This document shows positions 10,201 to 17,137 of a stretch of 64,000 nt of DNA, piece by piece. Each line of letters opens with the position of its first letter. Position 1 is the stretch's first letter. This stretch comes from Pseudomonadota bacterium. GTDB lineage: Bacteria > Myxococcota_A > UBA9160 > SZUA-336. The DNA lies in contig QJZC01000032.1 of assembly GCA_003247575.1 (NCBI GenBank), positions 25,971 through 89,970 on the forward strand, given 5' to 3'. The notes beneath the pieces were generated by a model. It was not told the DNA's origin and did not search any database. It was given only the letters and a program-made list of their open reading frames with translations. Position numbers and translations under genes: made by a program.

Positions 10201-10416
10201 AATGAGCGCTTGCGTCATCGCCCGCAAGTGTTGCGCGTGCGGCTTGCGATCGGCGCGCTTGCAATCGCGGAGCCGATGACGCAGCAGCGCAAGCAAGCTG
10301 CCGAGGAGTTACGCGAAGTCGTCGCGGAGGCGAGCGAGCTAGGGTTGCGCAACGTCCAGTGGGAAGCCGAACGGACCTTGCGCAAGGCCGGCTTCGCCGA
10401 TTCGGGCGGCTCCTGA
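7285..10416 (+). CDS. Winged-helix (OmpR/CadC-type) regulator fused to AAA ATPase and TPR-like region
   Basis: A 1,043-residue cytosolic protein. Residues ~14-110 are an OmpR-type winged helix (FAPFEVDDATFELRRTGEPIPLQRKDFDVLCYL ... IETIHGRGYRF, broken here for length). An AAA_16-type ATPase follows, with FVGRNEV and Walker A GEPGSGKS, and a WLDDL Walker B-like segment. The C-terminal half is helical and TPR/MalT-like. Such proteins are ATP-dependent sensors that bind DNA through the N-terminal domain. There is no receiver or membrane helix, so the signal is probably a cytosolic ligand or partner. Homologues usually begin at the winged helix, so GTG 7324 is a reasonable alternative start. A second, shorter winged-helix protein of the same type lies at 63151. 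Confidence 0.85.
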   Translation: MMSLRAPAVYTTWVIFRFAPFEVDDATFELRRTGEPIPLQRKDFDVLCYLIQNRSRVVRKEELIEAVWSKETVVDTAVHRVVSRLRHALGQEGRDRPIETIHGRGYRFRANVHTEEPEPGPKASLPVEDRQEPLTSERDADPFVGRNEVIAGVLRAYREAPQRGGQVFLFTGEPGSGKSRAADQATRLLERQGALVLRARGLEFDGAPAFWPWVQILREVVARRPPEDPLAVRGSRLLGQMNPDRGFVDTLALRQRSDSALYKFRLQDQLSEFVLSLCAETKQCCVVWLDDLSLRDQDSIQVLDLISCGLRQTPFVILVTVRSDPTLSMAQLIALMPDSTQVIALEALRPADVHRYVSIVTGTPDPSALAERIAQKTGGNPLFMREMVRFLVTTYGADNLSGDQVDMAHFPAALREVVDWRLRGFEKDERYLLEVASVCGESFELPILKRVTGADPARLFAVLDAAIRYGVLQRTQESIRYRFAHGLIQEVLYNSLASSDSARLHCAIAEVLELHAVDSASLTELAYHAYRGLPYGDPSKAVKHAATAAKAVASSGAYRDTLRFLGWALEAQKLEPEANPRRRCKLLANAAIAATGTGDAHENRRCVEELVEIATRNQFPDVLAIAGLILRPVSEAIYGKPDSLARQALEAAASGLPPAADSLRARVLSALSTLPPYSQDREKRLEMTARAQELATPLDRRSVFDSLSARLAALSAPEDLEEARGLCDALERFCYEEPSSISALQAHLYRIHVHQRCFEPDLVAREMRALGQLASDWSLPDATWLHDRLALQERYYEGDVAALCDGLGELTQRAVRQRLRYGERYAHACLSHLRRELPPELVPKLKLGTDTATLERTILLWEARAIRSAIQAGRVSTGRSEFGRLSRAQFRDIPRDAMLLATLAELSQSAVMLEEREHAATLLELMLPFTRQNVTDEFFFSWGALGSFAGDLLVLIGEQRRALECYREALELNERLRHRPQVLRVRLAIGALAIAEPMTQQRKQAAEELREVVAEASELGLRNVQWEAERTLRKAGFADSGGS

Positions 10417-10459
10417 CGGCGACGAGCAGACCTTGCCTTTGGACCCGCGGACCTGAGGC

Positions 10460-12085
10460 TCAGCGGACGTACGCCTCGCGCACGACCACCTTGACGGGGA
10501 ACCCCTCGGTCAGCGGTGCAGCTGGATCCAGGCCGTTCAGACGAGCGGTGACGGCCGGGTTCCATCGATTCCCGGCGCGCTGTCCGAGTGCGGGCAGCTT
10601 CTCGCCTGCCCGAGCGGTCACGATTCTGAGACGTAGCTCGCCGAGCTGCGAAAGCTCCGTCGGGGTCGGCTCGCGAAAGCTCGCCAGCGCATCTTCGAGC
10701 TGCTTCGAGTAGGCCTGCTTGCGGCCGACCGGGGTGGTCGCGGTCACGCGGAAGAGGCCCGCTGGGTGTTCGATCCAGAGCCACTGCGCGTGGAAGATCC
10801 CGTTTGTATCGCGTAGGCGCGCTTCGACTCGATATGCGGGCATGCCCGCGATCTCGGCGCGTTCGCGCGAGATCACGCTAGCCTTCTTACTGGTGAGGAG
10901 GCGACTGGCCGCCGCGGATGGCGATTCTCCCTTCCCCTCGAAGGTCACCTCGATGAGAGCGTCGCGCGTCGGTGCGATTGCCAGCACGCGCGCGTTTGCA
11001 TTGAGCGGTCGCCAGCCGCGTGGAAAGCGCATCGCGAAGCCGAGCTCGGGGTGCACGAACAGCGAGCGCAGGAAAGCTCCCTGCTTGGCTGGTGGCCCCA
11101 TGTGAATTCCGTCGAGTTCGGAGAGGAACTCGGCCCGCGTGTTGCGCGTTCCACGGCTAGGGCCGACTTCGAGGTCGGTGGCCCGCCGGGTGGTGATCAG
11201 GATGCGCTCGTTGGTGCCCGGATGGGAGTCGAAGAACCCGGGCTCTTCGGGACTCCCCCGGAGGCGTTCTGCGGCCGCTCCGAGCGCCTGCAGCGCGGCC
11301 GGCAGCCCGTCCGGTGCATAGCCGGCCCGAGCTGCGAGTTCCTGCCCTAGGCGATCTGCCTCGCGCTCCTGGTCGCGGCTGTATGCCGCAATGAAGCCTG
11401 CACCCGCCGTGCGGCCGAGGTTGCCGAGCGCCTCGCCCGCAGTAGAGCCGCCGATAGCGGCGCCGGCGAGCGCGCCCATACGCGCGAGGATCCCGACGCT
11501 GGTCGCGCGCGTCTCCGACTGAGCGCTGTGGCGTGCGGCGACGTGCGTGATCTCGTGTCCGAGAATTCCGGCGAGCTCGGCCTCGGAGTTCAGCAGTGCG
11601 AGTAGGCCCCGCGTAACGTAGATGTAGCCCCCTGGCAGCGCGAACGCGTTGGGCACGTCCGAGCTGACGACGTCGAAGCGATAGCGCACGTCCCCTCGCG
11701 GCGAGAATGCGGCGATCCGCTGACCGACGCCGATCACATATGCGCGCAAGCTGGCATCGTCTACGACGCCAAGCGATGCTTCTACCTGCTGAGCCGCGGA
11801 ACGGCCGACGCTGGCCTCGCGTGCCCGAGACATGACGCTCACTTCACGTCGTCCAGTGACGGGGTTTGTCGAGCATGCCGTCAGCGCCAAGATCGAGCAG
11901 GCCAATAGACCACCGAACCTACGGATGCGGGAGCTCCTAGGCGTGCACGGAGTGAGACTGCGGTACTCGGCGGCGACACTCGCTGCGGAGCGCGAAGAGC
12001 GTCGAGTGCGTCGACCGACTCCACGATACGTGGCACCGGCGCTCGCGACGATTGCGTGTGCGAGGGCGTGACGTGTGCGCAACAC
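10460..12085 (-). CDS. M48-family metalloprotease lipoprotein (paralogue 1)
   Basis: The frame encodes 541 residues. A hydrophobic segment ends in LALTAC, a lipobox, then the STNPVTGRREVS motif of BepA/LoiP-like periplasmic proteases. The zinc-binding HEITH sits in a helix after NSEAELAGILG, with the downstream glutamate in DQEREADRLG. A C-terminal ~200-residue domain holds PELGFAMRFPRGW and, at the end, a segment resembling the NAxxRWN/LxPAxPLxxG repeats seen in the family. It probably acts in outer-membrane quality control. The start is doubtful: GTG 12085 gives about 68 residues before the lipobox and no nearer ATG, GTG or TTG precedes the hydrophobic core. It shares its whole architecture with the gene at 24631. 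Confidence 0.85.
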   Translation of the reverse strand: MLRTRHALAHAIVASAGATYRGVGRRTRRSSRSAASVAAEYRSLTPCTPRSSRIRRFGGLLACSILALTACSTNPVTGRREVSVMSRAREASVGRSAAQQVEASLGVVDDASLRAYVIGVGQRIAAFSPRGDVRYRFDVVSSDVPNAFALPGGYIYVTRGLLALLNSEAELAGILGHEITHVAARHSAQSETRATSVGILARMGALAGAAIGGSTAGEALGNLGRTAGAGFIAAYSRDQEREADRLGQELAARAGYAPDGLPAALQALGAAAERLRGSPEEPGFFDSHPGTNERILITTRRATDLEVGPSRGTRNTRAEFLSELDGIHMGPPAKQGAFLRSLFVHPELGFAMRFPRGWRPLNANARVLAIAPTRDALIEVTFEGKGESPSAAASRLLTSKKASVISRERAEIAGMPAYRVEARLRDTNGIFHAQWLWIEHPAGLFRVTATTPVGRKQAYSKQLEDALASFREPTPTELSQLGELRLRIVTARAGEKLPALGQRAGNRWNPAVTARLNGLDPAAPLTEGFPVKVVVREAYVR

Positions 12086-12417
12086 AAGGAGTTTACGCGT
12101 AACCTGACTACCCGCGCACGCGATCGTGGCAAATCACCAAAGTTCGGTATCCCACGCGAGCAGGATCCGGTGCGAGACGTATCCCGCTAGGACGCATTGC
12201 GGGCGCGAGGCATCCGCTGAGAGACATTCGAGGTCTGACGCGCGGCGCTCCAGCCGGCACTTTTGGGAAGCTCCGGGGTCGGGCATACTCACTCGGTGGA
12301 CCTGAGGGTCGCGTGGGGTAGTCCCTGCAGTTGCAGGCGCGTCTCGAACATCGCCGGGCAGCGCGACGTCGGACCATGGGACCGCAGAGACCGATGAGAT
12401 GACAGGGAGGTTGCCCG
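12086..12417. other. Divergent intergenic region between the M48 gene and the nine-gene operon
   Basis: This 332-base stretch carries no convincing coding sequence. It must hold the promoters of the M48 lipoprotein gene (leftward) and of the operon starting at 12418 (rightward). AGGGAGG at about 12403-12409 is a good ribosome site for the first operon gene. Confidence 0.5.
12262..12289 (+). promoter_or_regulatory. Weak candidate promoter for the nine-gene operon
   Basis: TTTGGG at 12262 and CATACT at 12284 are separated by 16 bases and lie about 130 bases before the first start codon of the operon. The match to the sigma70 consensus is weak, and no better pair was seen in the gap. Confidence 0.25.
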
Positions 12418-13386
12418 ATGTCCGACCTTACTGAGACCGGCTCCCGCGCACGGAGCATCGCGCAGATTGCCGGACTCTGCGGCCTCCTGGTGCTGGCGAC
12501 CGCTTGCCGGAACTTCGTCGGCGGTCTGGGCGGCGGTGCGGGGCTGCCGGGCACGTCCCCGATGGGAGGCCCGTCCGGGACGCCGCTCCCGTCCACCCAG
12601 CTCCCCAGCGGCGAGGTCTCGCCGCCCTCACTGGAGTGGCCGGACGACGGGACCCCTCAGGACACGTCAGGGGGCAGCGGGGCGTCCGGGGAGGACCCTG
12701 CGCAGCTTCCTCAGGACGCGCTTCCCGAAGGCGCGGAGACCCGTATGGGCGAGCCCCTGCCCGGCGATGCCTCCGCCCTGCCGGGCTCTGGGAGCTCGAA
12801 TCCAGCGGGCAGCGATGCGGCGGGTGAAGGGCTGGATCCGAGCGCGGTCGATTGGAGCGACGGCTACGAGAGCCTTGGAGGGGTCTACGGGGACCAGTCG
12901 GGAGCGTACGAGACCCAGGCGCAACGGGTGGCGGCAGCAGAGCGCGCTTTGCAGGAGTCGATCGCCGACTACGACAGCGAGCTGCTCGAAGAATCTCGCG
13001 CCGCGCCACAGGCGCCTGCGGACGCCACCTCCAGCACCGGGATCGGACCGCGGGCGGCTTCGGGCTCCATGAGCGGCAGCGCCCCTCCGGGTGGTCCGCT
13101 CCCGAATGCTTCGGGCACGAACGCCTCGGGCACCGCGCGCGACGCGACCGCGTCGCAGGCTGCGGGTGCGTCGGCGGGTGGAAGTGGCAGTGGAGGGGCC
13201 GAAGCCCCGGACGCTCGAGCTGGAGACGGGGGTGTCGATCGCGAGCCGCCAGACTCGTCTTCGGATAGAGAGCAGGACGACGACGTGGTGGCGAGGCAGC
13301 TGCGCGAAGCGGCCGAGGCCGAGACGGACCCCGAGCTCAAGGAGAAGCTCTGGGAGGAGTATCGGCGCTACAAGGAAGGGCTCTAG
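12418..13386 (+). CDS. Low-complexity lipoprotein, first gene of the kinase/FHA/VWA operon
   Basis: A 322-residue protein with a lipobox (LVLATAC, Cys30). The mature part is almost entirely Gly/Ser/Pro/Ala-rich with scattered acidic residues, so probably disordered. It ends in a highly charged predicted helix of about 45 residues (from DREQDDDVV to YKEGL). No enzymatic motif is visible. The length and composition suggest a flexible tether between the membrane anchor and a C-terminal interaction helix. The next gene follows after one base, so the two are translated together. I do not recognise a family. Confidence 0.75.
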   Translation: MSDLTETGSRARSIAQIAGLCGLLVLATACRNFVGGLGGGAGLPGTSPMGGPSGTPLPSTQLPSGEVSPPSLEWPDDGTPQDTSGGSGASGEDPAQLPQDALPEGAETRMGEPLPGDASALPGSGSSNPAGSDAAGEGLDPSAVDWSDGYESLGGVYGDQSGAYETQAQRVAAAERALQESIADYDSELLEESRAAPQAPADATSSTGIGPRAASGSMSGSAPPGGPLPNASGTNASGTARDATASQAAGASAGGSGSGGAEAPDARAGDGGVDREPPDSSSDREQDDDVVARQLREAAEAETDPELKEKLWEEYRRYKEGL

Positions 13387-13387
13387 G

Positions 13388-14662
13388 ATGCGTGAGACCA
13401 TCGCGTTGGGCTTTCGGCTGTCGGCGATCTGCGCGCTGCTGGTCCTCGGGTCGGGCTGCTCGATTCTATACACCTCCGCCGCGAGGGTAGAGCCGGCCGA
13501 GGTCGCACTCGACGAGCTGCCCGAGGACCGCCTCGTCGAGGTCGCCATCGAGGAGTTCGATCCCGGTGTCACCGCCGAGGACGAGAGCGACGACTGGCGC
13601 GAGACTTTGGAGGTACGGCAGGGCGAGGCCCGGTACATGCCCTTCCAGCTCAAGCAGACCCTGCAGGACAGCGGGTTCTGGGGTTCGGTCTGGGTCACGC
13701 CCGGTGCGACCAATGCCGCCGGTGTGCGCGTCTCGGGCAAGATTCTGAGTTCCGATGGTCAGTACGTCGGCCTCGCCGTCAAGGCGACCGACGTTACCGG
13801 CAGAGTCTGGATCGACGGTAACTACCGCATCTCGCTCGACGACGAGGCCTATGCACCGGGGTCGGTGGAGCCGTACCAGGCGGTCTTCAGCATGATCGCC
13901 AATGATCTACTCGAGGCGCGTCGAGATCTCTCAGACGAGGAGCTGCGCGAGCTTCAGCTGGTCGGCGAGCTGCGCTTTGCAGAGGACCTGGCAGCGGACA
14001 CTTTCAAGGGATATCTGTCCGAGTCGGGCGGACGGACCTCCGTGAAGCGACTGCCCTCGCGCGACGACCCCATGCTCGAGCGCGTGCGCGACCTGCGGGA
14101 TCGAGAGTATCTCTTCCTGGATACTCTGAACGATCACTACGCTGAGTTTCATCGCAACATGGCGCCGCCGTACCGAAACTGGCGTCGTCTGGCGCGCGAT
14201 GAAGCGGAAGCTCTCTCTCAGGTTCGGCGCGACGCCGCGCTCCGGGCCCTCGGGGGTGCCGCACTGATCGCGACGGCGATCGTGGGAATCGATCCCGACA
14301 GTGTTGCCGACGTGCTGCTCCAGAACGTGTTGATCTCGGGGGGGGTGCTCGCGGGCACGAGTGCTTACGGGAAGTACCAGGAGTCGAAGCTCAATATCGC
14401 AGCGCTCAAGGAGCTGTCGGCGTCGTTCGGCTCCGAGGTGACTCCGCTCGTCGTGGAGGTCGATGGCGAGACGCTGCGTCTCACTGGCAATGCCGCTGAG
14501 CAGTATGAGAAGTGGCGCGGCCTGCTGCGGGAGCTCTACGAGGCAGAGAGCGGGCTCATCGACGTCTACGCAGATCCGACGCGCCTCGATGCGCCGCTCC
14601 CGGCCGTGCCCGAAGCGGAGACAACGAGCGCGCCGGGACCGCCGCTTTCAGTGACGGAGTGA
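13388..14662 (+). CDS. Lipoprotein of unknown family in the kinase/FHA/VWA operon
   Basis: A 424-residue protein with a lipobox LVLGSGC (Cys24). The N-terminal 200 residues look like a mixed alpha/beta domain and include MPFQLKQTLQDSGFWGSVWV and VKATDVTGRVWIDGNYRI, reminiscent of lipoproteins that assemble near the outer membrane. A helical part (DDPMLERVRDLRDREYLFLD) and a Gly/Ala-rich hydrophobic stretch (about residues 281-320) follow. That stretch could be a membrane-associated hairpin. The kinase gene starts 12 bases downstream. The function is unknown; the operon context points to an envelope machine. Confidence 0.8.
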   Translation: MRETIALGFRLSAICALLVLGSGCSILYTSAARVEPAEVALDELPEDRLVEVAIEEFDPGVTAEDESDDWRETLEVRQGEARYMPFQLKQTLQDSGFWGSVWVTPGATNAAGVRVSGKILSSDGQYVGLAVKATDVTGRVWIDGNYRISLDDEAYAPGSVEPYQAVFSMIANDLLEARRDLSDEELRELQLVGELRFAEDLAADTFKGYLSESGGRTSVKRLPSRDDPMLERVRDLRDREYLFLDTLNDHYAEFHRNMAPPYRNWRRLARDEAEALSQVRRDAALRALGGAALIATAIVGIDPDSVADVLLQNVLISGGVLAGTSAYGKYQESKLNIAALKELSASFGSEVTPLVVEVDGETLRLTGNAAEQYEKWRGLLRELYEAESGLIDVYADPTRLDAPLPAVPEAETTSAPGPPLSVTE

Positions 14663-14674
14663 GGGACGAGTGCC

Positions 14675-17137
14675 TTGAGGTCGGTCGAGAATCCAGCGCT
14701 GCCGAGCCGCTTCGAGATCCAGCGCTGCCTCGGACGCGGCGGTATGGCCGACGTGTGGCTGGCCTATGATTCGCAGACGGCCCGGCCAGTTGCGATCAAG
14801 TGCGCGCGAGATGACGCTGGAGCGGCAGCGCTCCAGCGTGAAGCCGGACTGCTGAGACGGCTTCCGTCTCTCGTGAGCGCGCGCGTGATGGCGGCCTCCG
14901 ACGGCGATCCGCCCATCTCGGATAGTTGCTGGTTGGCGCTCGAGTACCTGGAGCGAGGAGACCTGCGGCACATCGGCGATCTTCCGCTCGGCGATCGGGT
15001 CGACCTGCTGCTGCAAGTGGCGCACGGTCTGCGAAACGTACACACCGCGGGATTCGTCCATGGAGATGTGAAAGCTTCGAATGTGCTGCGAGCGCAGGAC
15101 GGCAGCGCGCGTCTGATCGACTTCGGTGTCGCCTGCGCGATCGGTCACGGTTCTGGTGAGCGCGTCTGGCGCGGCGGATCCCTCTGTAGTGCCAGTCCTG
15201 CCCAGGTGTGGGGCGAGCCGGCGGCGATCGCCGATGATGTGTACGGCTTCGGGGCCCTGGCGTACGAGCTGCTTGGTGGAACGCCTCCACTCGGACCCGC
15301 TCCGACACCTGAAGCGGTGTGCGAGCAGCTGCCAGAGAGCTTGGTGGCGTTGAACCCGGAGCTGCCCGAGCCCCTCGCGTGGGCGGTCGATCGCATGCTG
15401 GCGAAGTCCCCTGAGGAGCGGCCACAGGACTTCGCTTCGGTGATCGAGCTCCTCGAACCCTGGGTTGCGAACGGAGCTCTGGCTGCGGGCTCTGATTCCG
15501 CTGCACCCCCTGGCGCAGAGGAAGAGCCCACGGCGGCGCCGGCCGTGCTCGCCGCCGAGGCGTTCACGCCGACTGTGAGCGCTGTGCGCCCGGTTCCGGT
15601 GGCGGCTGCCACACCTGGCCAGAGATCCTCTTCGCTGCGCAGCCAGCCGAAGGGGCGAGCGGCGTTCGTAGGTCTGCTTCCCGCGATCGTCGGACTGGTC
15701 GGGCTCATGTTGGGGGCTGCCGCGCTTCTCTATGTGGTCGGTGTGGCCGAGGTCGACGAACCACCCAGCGCCGCGGCCGCGCGTAGTGCGCAGTCGCGGG
15801 AGCTGCGGGCGAATGGTGCGCGTGCTCGCATGGATCCACCGGCCGCGTCCGGGGCCTCTGGTCTGGTGGCATCCGCGCTCCCCGACCCTGTTGCGCTCGA
15901 TCCGAAGCAGCGGGAGCAGGACCGCGTCGAAGCACAGGCGGCGCTCGGACGCTGGGCCTCCCTGCGTGCGCCCCTAGAAGAACGGGGCGCTTCCTTCTGG
16001 GGGGCACGTGACTGGACGCAGGCTGAGGAGGCGGGTGCGGAGGGCGATGCATTCTTCCAGGCTGCGGACTACGCGCGCGCGGCCGAGCGCTACCGGGATG
16101 CCCAGGCGCGGCTGATCGAGCTCAGACAACGCGAGCCCGGGATCTTGTCGCGCGCCCTGGCGTCGGGGGAAGCTGCGCTCGAAGCCGGGGAGCGAGACGA
16201 AGCGCTGCGGCAGTTCGAGATCGCCCTCCGGATCGACCCGGCGGAAGCGCGCGCACGCGTCGGCCGCGAGCGCGCGCTGAAGCTCGACCAGACCTTGGAC
16301 CGGATCCGTCGCGCGCTCACGGCAGAGCGAGACGGCGATCTTCGGGCAGCGCGCGAAGGGTTCGAGCAGGCCTTGGCGATGGATGCGGCTGCGGAGCCTG
16401 CAAGTCAGGGGCTCGCCCGCGTGACGAAGCAGCTCGATGACCAGCGCTACGAGCAACTGCTGTCGCAGGGATATGCTGCGCTCGATCGGGGAGAGCTGGA
16501 TCTCGCACGCCAGAGCTTTCAGCAGGCTCAGAGCCTTCGGCCGGAGTCGAGCGCGGTGCGAGACGGGCTTGCCCAGCTCCAGGGCGCCGACGAGCTCCGC
16601 AGGATCAAGCAGCTTCGGGTGCGCGCCGAGCAGTCGGAACGCGACGAGCGCTGGCAAGATGCGATCTCCGCGTACGAAGCCGCGTTGGCCGTAGACTCGG
16701 GCCTGAGCTTTGCCGCCGAGGGACTCGAGCGCAGCCGGGGCTTGTTGGATCTCGCACGGCGGATCGAGCAGTTGGTCTCGTCCCCTGGAAGACTCTTGGC
16801 TCTCGAGGTGCGCCAGCAGGCGAGTTCTTGGCTCGCGGAAGTCTCGGCGCTCGAGACTCCGCCGCCCGGACTCCGGGGGCAAGCGGCACGGCTCGAAGAG
16901 TTGCTCGCGCTCGCGAGGCGGCCCGTACCGGTGGTCTTCGAGTCGGACAACCAGACGCGTGTGGTACTGCTGCGGGTCGGGCCACTCGGAACTTTCGAGC
17001 GACGTGAGACGCAACTCGAGCCGGGGCGCTACACGGTCGTGGGGATTCGCGAGGGCTACCGCGACGTGCGCGAGAGCTTCCTGGTCGTGCCCGGCAAGCC
17101 GGTGCGCGTCGCCGTGCGAGCCGAGGAGGCGATCTGA
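14675..17137 (+). CDS. Transmembrane Ser/Thr protein kinase with TPR-like sensor region
   Basis: An 820-residue Hanks-type kinase. Residues 11-265 are the catalytic domain: GRGGMADVW Gly-rich loop, Lys42, Glu56, catalytic loop HGDVKASN (Asp131) and DFG at 149-151. All catalytic residues are present, but the Arg of HRD is Gly, a non-RD kinase. The activation segment is short. A transmembrane helix spans about 331-356. The outer part (about 400-740) is TPR-like helix with repeated AALGRW/YEAALAVD-type units, and the last 70 residues resemble a PEGA domain. TTG 14675 has GAGGG nine bases before it. Likely substrates are the operon's own proteins, several of which carry FHA domains. No PP2C phosphatase gene is nearby. 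Confidence 0.9.
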   Translation: MRSVENPALPSRFEIQRCLGRGGMADVWLAYDSQTARPVAIKCARDDAGAAALQREAGLLRRLPSLVSARVMAASDGDPPISDSCWLALEYLERGDLRHIGDLPLGDRVDLLLQVAHGLRNVHTAGFVHGDVKASNVLRAQDGSARLIDFGVACAIGHGSGERVWRGGSLCSASPAQVWGEPAAIADDVYGFGALAYELLGGTPPLGPAPTPEAVCEQLPESLVALNPELPEPLAWAVDRMLAKSPEERPQDFASVIELLEPWVANGALAAGSDSAAPPGAEEEPTAAPAVLAAEAFTPTVSAVRPVPVAAATPGQRSSSLRSQPKGRAAFVGLLPAIVGLVGLMLGAAALLYVVGVAEVDEPPSAAAARSAQSRELRANGARARMDPPAASGASGLVASALPDPVALDPKQREQDRVEAQAALGRWASLRAPLEERGASFWGARDWTQAEEAGAEGDAFFQAADYARAAERYRDAQARLIELRQREPGILSRALASGEAALEAGERDEALRQFEIALRIDPAEARARVGRERALKLDQTLDRIRRALTAERDGDLRAAREGFEQALAMDAAAEPASQGLARVTKQLDDQRYEQLLSQGYAALDRGELDLARQSFQQAQSLRPESSAVRDGLAQLQGADELRRIKQLRVRAEQSERDERWQDAISAYEAALAVDSGLSFAAEGLERSRGLLDLARRIEQLVSSPGRLLALEVRQQASSWLAEVSALETPPPGLRGQAARLEELLALARRPVPVVFESDNQTRVVLLRVGPLGTFERRETQLEPGRYTVVGIREGYRDVRESFLVVPGKPVRVAVRAEEAI

